Positions 25,129 to 34,764 of a stretch of DNA of 64,000 bases are shown piece after piece. Source of the stretch: Hydrogenobaculum sp. Y04AAS1 (GTDB lineage: Bacteria; Aquificota; Aquificia; Aquificales; Aquificaceae); contig NC_011126.1 of the NCBI RefSeq assembly GCF_000020785.1, forward strand, positions 930,001 through 994,000, read 5' to 3'. How positions within the stretch are numbered: position 1 is the stretch's first letter; each line of letters opens with the position of its first letter. Below the pieces are notes generated by a model that had not been told where the DNA came from, ran no database searches, and saw nothing but the letters and a program-made list of their open reading frames with translations. The translations under genes and the position numbers were made by a program.

Positions 25129-25386
25129 TTACTTAGAAGAAAGCCAATTTATTATAGCTTCTCTTTCTGATGCTGGCAGAGCCATAGCTGGTCTGCAGTG
25201 AGATATAGCTTTTACGAGTTCTTTTTTCTTGCCAGCAAACTTTGTGTGAAGCTCTTTAGCAGATGGGGCTCTCTTGCCGTTATGACATTTCATACAATGC
25301 ATTTCAAATATCTTTTGCGGGGTCAAAGCAAAAGCCCCGAAACTCACCATGGCCAGAAGTCCTAAAGTCAAAGCTAAGTTTCTCAT
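25129..25386 (-). CDS. Small periplasmic c-type cytochrome
   Basis: The 85-residue precursor has a signal peptide (to about residue 21, FGAFA) and a single haem motif CMKCH at residues 31-35. The likely axial Met lies in RPAMALP near residue 69, and the C-terminal helix EREAIINWL is typical of class I cytochromes. The mature protein would be very small, about 65 residues. It sits 14 bp after atpD and 6 bp before tRNA-Met, so it is probably expressed with the ATP synthase beta subunit. Redox partners are unknown. Confidence 0.85.
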   Translation of the reverse strand: MRNLALTLGLLAMVSFGAFALTPQKIFEMHCMKCHNGKRAPSAKELHTKFAGKKKELVKAISHCRPAMALPASEREAIINWLSSK

Positions 25387-25400
25387 ATATATATAATATA

Positions 25401-26825
<1,425 letters not shown>

Positions 26826-26841
26826 TTAAAAAGTTTTTACT

Positions 26842-26870
26842 ATTATAGCATGTTTATATTTTGAAATCAA
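26842..26870 (-). promoter_or_regulatory. Promoter of atpD
   Basis: On the minus strand TTGATT (26870-26865), a 17-bp spacer and TATAAT (26847-26842) with TGC in front. The leader of about 18 nt has AAGGTGG before the ATG. The -35 lies 5 bp from the 3' end of tRNA-Thr. Confidence 0.8.
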
Positions 26871-26874
26871 CAAA

Positions 26875-26947
26875 AGCCGGCGATGGGACTCGAACCCACG
26901 GCCTAGGCATTACGAATGCCTCGCTCTGCCGACTGAGCTACACCGGC
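26875..26947 (-). tRNA. tRNA-Thr (CGT anticodon)
   Basis: The cloverleaf has acceptor GCCGGTG/CGCCGGC (one wobble pair), anticodon stem AGGCA/TGCCT, loop TTCGTAA with CGT at 34-36, T arm with GGTTCGAGT, discriminator T and no encoded CCA. CGT reads ACG codons for Thr. It lies 5 bp after the FlgO-like gene and just before the atpD promoter. Confidence 0.95.
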
Positions 26948-26952
26948 TTAAA

Positions 26953-27735
26953 CTATTTTTTCACGCTTTTAGAAGGATTTTTTACCTCTGGAGTAGTTTG
27001 TGCTGGTACACTCATTGCTTGAGCTGCGTTTTGATAAGAGGGTACCATTGAAGAACCTCTTAGCTGTAGTTCTGGCACAGATTGGGATGAGTTGTAAAGC
27101 AGATCGCTTATTATTTGCGTAGGTATAGAAGCATGTGCAGTAGCCACCACTAAACCGTTTGAGGCATCTATTATTCTAGCATTTACAGACGTCGAGTAAT
27201 CCCCTACCGAGTATGTCCCAACTAACACATAACCTATCTTGTATTCTTTTCTTAAATTATTTATATCTCTTGATAGATAAAACTCCCCTTTTGGATTTAT
27301 AAGCATGAAGGTTTGAGCCCTTATATCTATAACTGCCATATTTTTCCTTTGAAGTTGGGATATCAAATCTTCCGATAAAAGCCTACCAAAATCCGTGGTT
27401 TGATGCAACTTGTTTAGATCTACTATCACAGAGACACCTATTGGAGCTCGTATAGGCGTAAGCTCACTACAAACCAACTGATTTGCTATATCCTTTGCCA
27501 TCTCATCCACGCTTGTTATTGGCTTTTCATGGTCCATCATACATGATCTATAATAATATTCTCTGCTATAAGATTGCTGTATGTAAGCTGGTTGATTTGA
27601 CGCTGGTATCTTAGGCCCAGCTGCCATTTGCTTTTGATATATTGTCTGGTATATAACTTGATGCGTATCTTTCTCACCACCAAAAGCCAAACACAAAACC
27701 CCAACCAATCCTAACATAAAAATAAACTTTTTCAT
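26953..27735 (-). CDS. FlgO-like outer-membrane/periplasmic protein
   Basis: From the ATG at 27735 the 260-residue precursor has a signal peptide (KKF, hydrophobic core, LAFGG). The region at about residues 75-215 matches the FlgO domain: VDEMAKDIANQL, then LSEDLISQLQRKNMAVIDIR, then a YVLVGTYSVGDYSTSVNARIID stretch and NGLVVATAHASIP. The tail is Pro/Gln/Lys-rich. FlgO proteins are outer-membrane lipoproteins linked to flagella, but this one has no lipobox Cys and no flagellar neighbour, so the role is unclear. A TATAAT ends 6 nt before the ATG. Confidence 0.75.
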   Translation of the reverse strand: MKKFIFMLGLVGVLCLAFGGEKDTHQVIYQTIYQKQMAAGPKIPASNQPAYIQQSYSREYYYRSCMMDHEKPITSVDEMAKDIANQLVCSELTPIRAPIGVSVIVDLNKLHQTTDFGRLLSEDLISQLQRKNMAVIDIRAQTFMLINPKGEFYLSRDINNLRKEYKIGYVLVGTYSVGDYSTSVNARIIDASNGLVVATAHASIPTQIISDLLYNSSQSVPELQLRGSSMVPSYQNAAQAMSVPAQTTPEVKNPSKSVKK

Positions 27736-27741
27736 AATACT

Positions 27742-27747
27742 ATTATA
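27742..27747 (-). promoter_or_regulatory. -10 element (TATAAT) before the FlgO-like gene
   Basis: Minus-strand TATAAT (27747-27742), then 6 nt, then ATG at 27735. There is no Shine-Dalgarno sequence. Confidence 0.5.
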
Positions 27748-27817
27748 ATACACACATTGTATAAGTTGTGTACAAGTTCAATACATCGTGAACACATATG
27801 AGGTAAAAGCATGATAA

Positions 27818-27922
27818 AACCTCGCTGCAAAAGCCAGGTGTCCGTATTGTGGAGCAGGCTGTGGCTTAAAAAACAAGAATTATCCACCAGCAAAAAGAGA
27901 TATATTTATTAAAACCTTATAA
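27818..27922 (+). pseudogene. Remnant of a molybdopterin oxidoreductase N-terminal Fe-S domain
   Basis: An open stretch of 34 codons between two stops, without any start codon, contains RCPYCGAGCGL (codons 27836-27868). CPYCGxGCG is the [4Fe-4S] motif that opens formate dehydrogenases and nitrate reductases of the molybdopterin family. The stretch ends after about 16 further residues at TAA 27920-27922. No other part of such a gene is seen nearby, so this is probably a decayed fragment, although a very short functional peptide cannot be excluded. Confidence 0.5.
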
Positions 27923-27931
27923 TGCTATAAT
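27923..27931 (+). promoter_or_regulatory. Extended -10 element (TGC-TATAAT) before purK
   Basis: TGC 27923-27925 and a perfect TATAAT 27926-27931 end 8 nt before the purK ATG at 27940. No Shine-Dalgarno sequence is present. Confidence 0.6.
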
Positions 27932-27939
27932 ATTATTTT

Positions 27940-29046
27940 ATGAGAGTTGGTATAATAGGCGATGGACAACTTGCCATGATGAGCGTAATGGAAGGGCTCA
28001 TGATGGATATAGATTTTGCTGTCTTATCTTTTGAAAAAGACCCTCCAGCTTCTTACGTAACTAAACATGTTTTCAAAGAAAATGAAGTGGAAGAGTTTGT
28101 GGCTTTTAGCGATGTGATAACCTATGAGTTTGAGCATTTTAACAAAAAGATATTTGACTGCACGAAACTACTGGACAAGCTTTATCCTGGTGTAAAACCA
28201 ATAGAGTTAAAACAAAACAGGCTTTTAGAAAAAAAGTTTTTAAAAGACCACAACTTTCCAACAGTCCCTTTTTACGAAGCTAAAAATACAGATGAACTTT
28301 TTGAGATTGTAGAAAGTTTAAACAAAGAAGCGGTAGTAAAAACAATATCAAACGGCTACGATGGTAAAGGACAGTATGTAATACATACAAGAGAAGATTT
28401 GGAACTTTTAAAAGATAAACTAAAAGATTCTAAAGACAGTTTTTTAATAGAGGAGTTTTGTTATTTTGATTTTGAAATGTCTTTGATAGCTGGTATATCA
28501 AAAGATAGAATCGTCTTCATGCCAATGACAAAAAATATACATAAAAACGGTATTTTGTTATACAACCATACAGATTTTTTTACAAACGAAGTGCAAGAAA
28601 AAGCTAAAGCTATAACCTCAAGGCTTCTAAAGGCCCTTGGTATAGAAAAAGGTGTTTTAGCGGTGGAATTTTTTGTAAAAGCCAAAGACGTTTATATAAA
28701 CGAATTTGCCCCAAGAGTACACAACACCGGTCATCACACGTTGAACGATGCCGAATACTCCCAGTTTGAACTGCTTTTAAGAACAATGTTAGATATGCCA
28801 ATATACTCTCCCTCTCTTATAACACAAGGTGGGATGATAAACATAATAGGCAATATAAATCTTACAAAAGAACTAAAAGATGGTATATTGTCTTTAGAAG
28901 GTGCTAGTCTTTATTGGTATAGGAAAACACCAAGAGAAGGCAGGAAATTAGGACATATAAACGTTGTTGGGAGAGATGTTGAAGAAGTAAGAGCTAAGCT
29001 TAGAAATTTATCTAAACTTTTATACCCTTCGTTAAATATATGGTAA
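27940..29046 (+). CDS. purK: N5-carboxyaminoimidazole ribonucleotide synthase
   Basis: PurK uses ATP to carboxylate AIR in purine synthesis. The ATP-grasp protein of 368 residues starts GIIGDGQLAMM, has EFEHF near residue 65, the ATP-binding NGYDGKGQ near 141, and EFAPRVHNTGHHT near 255, which is diagnostic for PurK. purE is not adjacent. It is followed after 12 bp by lpxA. Confidence 0.95.
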   Translation: MRVGIIGDGQLAMMSVMEGLMMDIDFAVLSFEKDPPASYVTKHVFKENEVEEFVAFSDVITYEFEHFNKKIFDCTKLLDKLYPGVKPIELKQNRLLEKKFLKDHNFPTVPFYEAKNTDELFEIVESLNKEAVVKTISNGYDGKGQYVIHTREDLELLKDKLKDSKDSFLIEEFCYFDFEMSLIAGISKDRIVFMPMTKNIHKNGILLYNHTDFFTNEVQEKAKAITSRLLKALGIEKGVLAVEFFVKAKDVYINEFAPRVHNTGHHTLNDAEYSQFELLLRTMLDMPIYSPSLITQGGMINIIGNINLTKELKDGILSLEGASLYWYRKTPREGRKLGHINVVGRDVEEVRAKLRNLSKLLYPSLNIW

Positions 29047-29049
29047 AAT
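29041..29049 (+). promoter_or_regulatory. Extended -10 element (TGG-TAAAAT) before lpxA
   Basis: TGG 29041-29043 and TAAAAT 29044-29049 overlap the purK stop codon and end 9 nt before the lpxA ATG. No Shine-Dalgarno sequence is present. Because it coincides with a stop codon in an AT-rich context it could be fortuitous. Confidence 0.4.
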
Positions 29050-29058
29050 TATAGACTT

Positions 29059-29832
29059 ATGAAGACATCTATAATAAGTCCAAAAGCTGAAATAGGTTTA
29101 AATGTAGAAATAGGTGAATTTTGCATCATAGAAGATGATGTAAAGATAGGAAACAACGTAAAGATAAAGAACAAAGTACTTATAAAAAAAGGTACTATCA
29201 TAAAAGATAACGTAAAGATATACGACGGAGCAATAATAGGCGAAGACCCACAACATTTAAAAGATAACGGCGAGGGTTCTACTGTAGAAATAGGGGAAAA
29301 TACCATCATAAGAGAGTACGTCACAATACATAGAGGTACCACTTTTGATAAGAAGAAAACAACAATTGGTGCAAACGTTTTCTTGATGGCTTATACACAC
29401 GTAGCTCACGATTGTGTGGTAAAAGACGGTGTTATTATGGCAAACTGTGCTACACTTGGTGGGCATGTTGAGGTAGGTGAATACGCTTTTGTGGGAGGGC
29501 TTTCAGCAGCTCATCAACATACAAAAATAGGAGCTTATGCTATGGTGGGGGGACTAAGCGGAGTATCTTTGGATATTCCACCCTTTGTAAAAGCGGCTGG
29601 TCCTCATGCTAAGCTTTATGGAATAAACACAATAGGGCTTGAAAGAAGATGCTTTTCCAAAGAAGATATAGAGATTATAAAGCATGTTTACAAAATAATT
29701 TTTAGAAGCCAAAAACTAAAAAAAGATGCCATTGAAGAAGTCCTCTCTTTGTACAAAGACAACAAATACGCTCTTATGTTTGTGGATTTTATTAAAAACT
29801 CGAAACGTGGTGTAGCTAGAGAAGAAAGATGA
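29059..29832 (+). CDS. lpxA: UDP-N-acetylglucosamine acyltransferase LpxA
   Basis: LpxA adds the first acyl chain in lipid A synthesis. The 257-residue protein is a left-handed beta helix of hexapeptide repeats (residues about 5-185: IGLNVEIGEFC, VKIGNNVKIKN and so on). The catalytic His is in THVAHDC near residue 117, with HQHTKIG and GPHAKLYGINTIGLERR further on, as in LpxA. LpxI is encoded at 14 kb. lpxD, fabZ and lpxB are not next to it. Confidence 0.95.
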   Translation: MKTSIISPKAEIGLNVEIGEFCIIEDDVKIGNNVKIKNKVLIKKGTIIKDNVKIYDGAIIGEDPQHLKDNGEGSTVEIGENTIIREYVTIHRGTTFDKKKTTIGANVFLMAYTHVAHDCVVKDGVIMANCATLGGHVEVGEYAFVGGLSAAHQHTKIGAYAMVGGLSGVSLDIPPFVKAAGPHAKLYGINTIGLERRCFSKEDIEIIKHVYKIIFRSQKLKKDAIEEVLSLYKDNKYALMFVDFIKNSKRGVAREER

Positions 29833-29854
29833 AATTTAAAAGGAGGTTAACAGT

Positions 29855-30328
29855 ATGAACAACAGAAAAGACAAGATGATAGAAGAGTACATTCACGATC
29901 CTTACTTTAACAAAGAAAAGCTTGAAGAACCATCTGTATGCGAAGTTTGTGGGGTTGTCTTTAGGGATGGAGCATTTAGATGGGAAGAAGCTCCAAAAAA
30001 TGCAAAAAAGATGATATGCCCAGCTTGCAGAAGAATTCAAGATAAGTATTACGGTGGTATAGTGGAACTAAGCGGAAATTTCCTAAAAACTCATAAAGAA
30101 GAGATAATGAATCTTATAAAAAATGAAGAAGAAAAAGAGAAAAACCTAAGACCCCTAGAAAGAATAGCCCTAATAGAAGAAAACGATGACAATATAACAA
30201 TCAAAACCACTTACGAACATATAGCAAGACGCATAGGAGAAGCTGTACACAAAGCTTATAAAGGCAAACTAGAGCTACACTACCAAGAAGGGGCTCATTT
30301 TCTAAGGGTAAAGTGGCATAGAGACTAA
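29855..30328 (+). CDS. Zinc-ribbon protein, BCAM0308-like family
   Basis: A 157-residue soluble protein with two Cys pairs, CEVC (near residue 29) and CPAC (near 54), forming a rubredoxin-like or zinc-ribbon knuckle separated by about 22 residues. The rest is charged, with a C-terminal segment YEHIARRIGEAVHKAYKGKLELHY and the ending FLRVKWHRD, as in the BCAM0308 family of unknown function. A strong AGGAGG precedes the start. It ends 3 bp from the convergent accA stop. Confidence 0.7.
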   Translation: MNNRKDKMIEEYIHDPYFNKEKLEEPSVCEVCGVVFRDGAFRWEEAPKNAKKMICPACRRIQDKYYGGIVELSGNFLKTHKEEIMNLIKNEEEKEKNLRPLERIALIEENDDNITIKTTYEHIARRIGEAVHKAYKGKLELHYQEGAHFLRVKWHRD

Positions 30329-30331
30329 TAA

Positions 30332-31273
30332 TTAAGCGTTTTCGTAAAAGCCTATATTTAGATAGCGATCGTGTCTTTTCTGTACTATTTCATCTATATT
30401 GTATTTCAATACTTCGTTTAAGGCTTTTCTTAGGAAAAACTTTACATTGTAAAAGGTAAGCCTATGAGACATATGAGCCCCGCAGTAGGGCTCTGGTATT
30501 ATACAATCTATTACACCTAGCTCATACAAATCCTGAGCTGTTATTTTTAGGGATTTTGTAGCTTCTTGAACCTTTGATTGATCTTTGTAGAGTATAGCTG
30601 CACAACCCTCTGGTGATATTACAGAATACCAGGCGTTTTCAAGCATAAGTACTTTATCAGCCACCGCCAAAGCCAAAGCACCGCCAGAACCACCTTCTCC
30701 TATTATAATTGTTATGATATGGGTTTTTAGACTACCCATAAGCTCTATACTTGTAGCTATAGCTTGAGCTTGGCCTCTTTCTTCGGCCCCTATACCAGGA
30801 TAAGCACCTGCCGTATCTACAAAAGTTATAATAGGTATTTGAAATTTCTCCGCTAGCTTCATTATCCTCTGTGCTTTTCTATAACCCTCCGGATGAGCCA
30901 TGCCAAAGTTCCTATATATCTTATCTTTCGTATCCCTTCCTTTTTGATGCCCCATTATACATACGCTCTTGTTGTAAAACTTCGCAAACCCAGATATTAT
31001 GGCTGGATCATCTCCATAGCATCTATCTCCGTGAAGCTCTACAAAGTTTTTAAAAACAGCTTTTATATAATCTAAAGTCTGGGGCCTTTCGTTGTGTCTT
31101 GCTATACTTACCCTATCCCAAGGGCTTAAATTTTTACAAAACTCTTTTGATATTTGTTTTGATTCTCTTTGAAAAGCCCTCAAATCTTTTTCTACATCCG
31201 TTTTACCTTGTTTGTAAAGTATTTTAAGCTGGTCTATCTTAGTTTTTAGTTCTTGTACATCCTTTATTGTCAT
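30332..31273 (-). CDS. accA: Acetyl-CoA carboxylase carboxyltransferase alpha subunit
   Basis: With AccD it transfers the carboxyl group from biotin to acetyl-CoA. The 313-residue protein shows the family pieces RPQTLDYI, ELHGDRCYGDDPAI, FGMAHPEGYRKA, FVDTAGAYPGIGAEERGQ and IGEGGSGGALAL. accD is not adjacent. The ATG overlaps the topoisomerase stop as ATGA (31270-31273). bioB at 4.6 kb would supply the biotin. Confidence 0.96.
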   Translation of the reverse strand: MTIKDVQELKTKIDQLKILYKQGKTDVEKDLRAFQRESKQISKEFCKNLSPWDRVSIARHNERPQTLDYIKAVFKNFVELHGDRCYGDDPAIISGFAKFYNKSVCIMGHQKGRDTKDKIYRNFGMAHPEGYRKAQRIMKLAEKFQIPIITFVDTAGAYPGIGAEERGQAQAIATSIELMGSLKTHIITIIIGEGGSGGALALAVADKVLMLENAWYSVISPEGCAAILYKDQSKVQEATKSLKITAQDLYELGVIDCIIPEPYCGAHMSHRLTFYNVKFFLRKALNEVLKYNIDEIVQKRHDRYLNIGFYENA

Positions 31274-33597
31274 TTTTTGCCCCTTCTGTAGGATTTTTTA
31301 TACCCGGTTTGTTTTATGGCGTTTTTTATCCACTCTGACATCGTTTTCGTAGAAACGTAAGCGTCTTCTGGTATTTCTTGGTTTAATTTCTGGGCCAAAG
31401 ATTTGGCAAAAGCAATTTGCTTTTCTGTGGGGGGTGTATATCCATTTGTGTTTTCTTCGGTATTTCCCTCTTTTTTAGGATTATGCTCTTCTATAAAAGC
31501 TTTTATAGTTTCATAATCCGTAGAATGAGGTGGTTTTATATTTTTTGCCCTTGCCAAAGATCTTGCAAACTCTATCATCTTCTTTGTAGCCATCGGCACT
31601 CTTTTCATTTCTACAAACTTAAGTCTATCTATGTTGTCTGATACAAATTCTTTTATATTGTGCATAAACCTTATATAACCCTCTTTTGATTTTCTTTCTT
31701 TGTATATTCGTTCAAGCTCTTCTTCCCATGTTGTGGTCATCTCTGGCTTGGATACATCGCTATCTCTTAGAGATTTTATAAGCTCCTCTCCTTTTAGCGT
31801 AGGTAGTAAAGATTTATCTACCCTTGATATGTATTTTCTTTCTAAAAGCGTCTCTATTATAGAAGCCCTCGTAGCTGGTGTACCAAGGCCTAGCTTTTCC
31901 ATAACTTTGAGGAGTGTACCTTCTGTGTAAAGAGCTGGTGGCTTGGTAAACTTTTGTAAAGCTTCTAAAGATCTCTTATAAACTTTATCATCTGGTTTCA
32001 GGCTTTTAATATAATCAAAATCTAGTGTGCTGTAAGCATTTCTCTCTTCTCCTTGGTGGCTGCGCCTGTTCCTTAGCTCCGAAACACGCTGATATCGCTC
32101 TATATTATTAGGTTCTATATCCTCATCTTCAGACAAAGATTCTTTAATTTCAAGCTTGTAAGGTCTATATAAAGAAAGGTAAGTCTTTTGATACTCTTCC
32201 TCTGTCAACGTTTCTATGTTTATATTTGATATAAAAGTAAATTCTCCTAACATCGTTTTTATAGTAATAATGGCATATTCGTAAGGTTCCATAAAAGCAC
32301 CTACAAATCGTCTAAAAACGAGGTTGTATATATTTTTCTCTTCATTAGAAGCATCTTCCGGTATAGGTCCAAAAGGAATTAAAGCGTGGTGGTCTGTAAG
32401 TTTTGAACTATCAAATACCCTCTTGCCAACTTTGTTTATATTTTTTGATAAAAACTCATAAATATTTTTATCAACTAACTTTTTTAAAAGGTTCTTAACA
32501 AGATTTTTGGTTTCTTGATCCTCTCCAAGGTAGTTTGAGTCCGTTCTTGGATAAGATAAACACTTGTAAGATTCGTAAAGCTTCTGAGCTATATTTAACG
32601 TTCTCATGGAAGAGTATCCATATATTCTGTTGGCTTCTCTTTGCAAAGACGTCAAAGAGTGTAAAAGCGGTGGGTTTTCCTTTCTTTTAGTGATTTTTAC
32701 ATCTTTTACAATACCTTCTTTAACTTTTTCCAGTTTTTCCATTATTTGATTTTTTGATTCTTTTAAAAGCGGTGTAAAATATTTGGACTTTGGAGCACCT
32801 GCAGTCTTTTCTGACTCTTCCTCTTCCAAAGCATCTTTTAACGTCTTATACGTTTTTTCTTGAGCTTTGTCTAATACCAAAAGCCCTACATAAGATTTAG
32901 ATATAGTATCTATACAATCATCACAAGCACTAAACACAGCTTTTATTACATAGTATTCTTTTGGTATAAAATCCTTAAACTCTTTGTACCTATCAACTAT
33001 AAGCTTAAGAGTAGGAGTTTGTACCCTACCTACAGACCATACACCACCTCCTGCTTTTACCGTCATAAGCCTTGTAAGATTTATACCCACTATCCAATCG
33101 GCATGTGAACGAGCTAAAGCAGAATAATATAAACTATCAAACAAAGAAGCATCTTTTAAATTTTCCATCTCCCTTATAATCACTTCTTTTGTAAGAGCAT
33201 CGGATGTCCAAAATCTTTTTACAGAGCCTTTAAAGTGGTTTAACATCAAAATAAGCCTTGCTATCAACTCACCTTCTCTTCCAGCATCTGTGGCGATCAC
33301 CACTTCGTCTACTTCTTTTAAAAGCTTAGATATTACTTTAAACTGATTCGAAGTTTTATCTATAACTTTATATTTGAAAGTCTCTGGCAGTATTGGAAGC
33401 GTTTCTAAGCTCCACTTTCTTGGGGCTATCTCATCGTCTATTTCTACCAAATGCCCTATAGCCCAAGTGATATATAGGTTTTTTTCTTCACATTCAAAAT
33501 ACCCTTTCTTTGAAGCGTCTTTGTTTAGGCTTTTACATAAAGCCGAAGCTATATCTCTTGCCACAGATGGTTTTTCAGCCAATATAAGTCTTTTCAT
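31270..33597 (-). CDS. topB: DNA topoisomerase III-like type IA enzyme with C-terminal repeats
   Basis: The 775-residue enzyme nicks and reseals single DNA strands. The Toprim domain has AEKPSVARDIA at the N-terminus and DAGREGELIAR near residue 106. The active-site Tyr is Tyr349 in SYPRTDSNYL. LGTPATRASIIETL near residue 555 is also typical. There are no zinc-finger Cys motifs. Instead the C-terminal 130 residues hold two copies of a small module (FARSLARAK..., FAKSLAQKL...) about 68 residues apart, separated by an acidic linker. topA is the alternative name for such enzymes, but the N-terminus and AIGHLVEI fit TopB. Confidence 0.88.
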   Translation of the reverse strand: MKRLILAEKPSVARDIASALCKSLNKDASKKGYFECEEKNLYITWAIGHLVEIDDEIAPRKWSLETLPILPETFKYKVIDKTSNQFKVISKLLKEVDEVVIATDAGREGELIARLILMLNHFKGSVKRFWTSDALTKEVIIREMENLKDASLFDSLYYSALARSHADWIVGINLTRLMTVKAGGGVWSVGRVQTPTLKLIVDRYKEFKDFIPKEYYVIKAVFSACDDCIDTISKSYVGLLVLDKAQEKTYKTLKDALEEEESEKTAGAPKSKYFTPLLKESKNQIMEKLEKVKEGIVKDVKITKRKENPPLLHSLTSLQREANRIYGYSSMRTLNIAQKLYESYKCLSYPRTDSNYLGEDQETKNLVKNLLKKLVDKNIYEFLSKNINKVGKRVFDSSKLTDHHALIPFGPIPEDASNEEKNIYNLVFRRFVGAFMEPYEYAIITIKTMLGEFTFISNINIETLTEEEYQKTYLSLYRPYKLEIKESLSEDEDIEPNNIERYQRVSELRNRRSHQGEERNAYSTLDFDYIKSLKPDDKVYKRSLEALQKFTKPPALYTEGTLLKVMEKLGLGTPATRASIIETLLERKYISRVDKSLLPTLKGEELIKSLRDSDVSKPEMTTTWEEELERIYKERKSKEGYIRFMHNIKEFVSDNIDRLKFVEMKRVPMATKKMIEFARSLARAKNIKPPHSTDYETIKAFIEEHNPKKEGNTEENTNGYTPPTEKQIAFAKSLAQKLNQEIPEDAYVSTKTMSEWIKNAIKQTGYKKSYRRGKK

Positions 33598-33603
33598 AAC
33601 TTT

Positions 33604-34764
33604 TTATGCCAACAAGCTATCTATTCGCTCTTTTAATATTGTAGTAGTGATCTCTCTTATTATAGCTTTTATATCTTCTTCTTTTATAGCTGTTTCTATC
33701 TCTTTTGTGGCTATGTTCATAATTTCATTTCTCATGTTGTTTACTATTTCGTTGACACTGTTTAACATAAGTGATTTTATATCCTCAGTGGCTATCTGAG
33801 ATTGTATAGCGTTTTTTGCAAGCTCTCTAAAATCTATACCAGACAAAGACTCTCTTACAGAGTTTCTTATCTCTTCTTTTAGTACATCTACTATAATATC
33901 TTTTAAATGGCTTTTTGAAGAATCCATAGCTAAAACCTCCGATATCTTATCTAATCCTTTCTTAGCCTTTCTTGAACTAATATTATATTCCGATATAAGC
34001 TTTAAAACTATTGTTTTTAAAGAATTTTCTATTTCTGCTTTTACGATACCCACCTTCTTGACGATAGGTATACGGCTTATATCTATAGGAAACATATCAT
34101 CTAACACGATGATAACAGGAATATCTGCATTTTTATACATGTTTATAAGCTCTCTTGCCGCCGATACGCCTTCTGTGGTATCGTATATTATAATATCTGA
34201 ATTAAATATCTCATCTTTATTTATTTGTTCTGGTGAAAATATTTTTACGTAAGCTATATTTTCTAAAGCGCTTTTTATGTTGTCTAGGAGCTCTTTGTCT
34301 TTTGATATTACAGATATTTCAACGCCTGTATGAGATTCCTTATCATACTCATAACTTCCTTGAGTTTTTAAAGAATATTCGTTTACAGATTTATCTCTTG
34401 AAACATTTGTATTTGATGTAATTAGCTCTTTGTATTTCTTTATAAGCTCTGGTAAAACAGATAACTCTCTATCCCTTGATATAATGATCTTACCAGGTAT
34501 TTTTAGGTTGTCTGGGTCTATGGGAAAAAGATCATCCATCAGGACAATATATTTTGAGTTTCTATAGGCTTTTTCAAATAAAGAGTTCAAATCGTTCTCA
34601 GACACAAGGCCAGAGACCGCATCGTAAATTATTATATCTATGTCTTTTAGTGCATTTCTTATAGCTTCCTCGCCGTTTTTCACAAAAATAATGTTTTCTC
34701 CCGAAAGAAGATATTGTAACTTTTCTATTAAAAGCCTATCAAAAGAAGATACCAAAATCTTCAT
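33604..34764 (-). CDS. Tandem degenerate receiver-like protein, unknown function
   Basis: The 386-residue protein has two similar units, about residues 1-113 and 146-255. Each starts with a short beta strand and one acidic residue (SSFD, SKDKE), has IIIYDxxxG at the place of the receiver phospho-Asp, and then V-x-DD-x-FPID. This looks like a duplicated CheY-like fold, with the usual Asp pair and Thr/Lys partly lost, so phosphorylation is uncertain. Residues about 262-386 are amphipathic helices (LKDIIVDVLKEEI and similar repeats). It overlaps the next gene upstream by 4 bp. No family is recognised. Confidence 0.6.
   Translation of the reverse strand: MKILVSSFDRLLIEKLQYLLSGENIIFVKNGEEAIRNALKDIDIIIYDAVSGLVSENDLNSLFEKAYRNSKYIVLMDDLFPIDPDNLKIPGKIIISRDRELSVLPELIKKYKELITSNTNVSRDKSVNEYSLKTQGSYEYDKESHTGVEISVISKDKELLDNIKSALENIAYVKIFSPEQINKDEIFNSDIIIYDTTEGVSAARELINMYKNADIPVIIVLDDMFPIDISRIPIVKKVGIVKAEIENSLKTIVLKLISEYNISSRKAKKGLDKISEVLAMDSSKSHLKDIIVDVLKEEIRNSVRESLSGIDFRELAKNAIQSQIATEDIKSLMLNSVNEIVNNMRNEIMNIATKEIETAIKEEDIKAIIREITTTILKERIDSLLA

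Noticed and set aside
27811-27909. Small ATG-started frame over the molybdopterin-oxidoreductase remnant
   Set aside because: Its product has no family features, while the Fe-S motif is in another frame. There is no Shine-Dalgarno sequence.
33604-34764. Normal response regulator for the orphan kinase at 15 kb
   Set aside because: The acidic pair and Thr/Lys of true receivers are not complete and there is no DNA-binding domain, so a standard regulator cannot be claimed.
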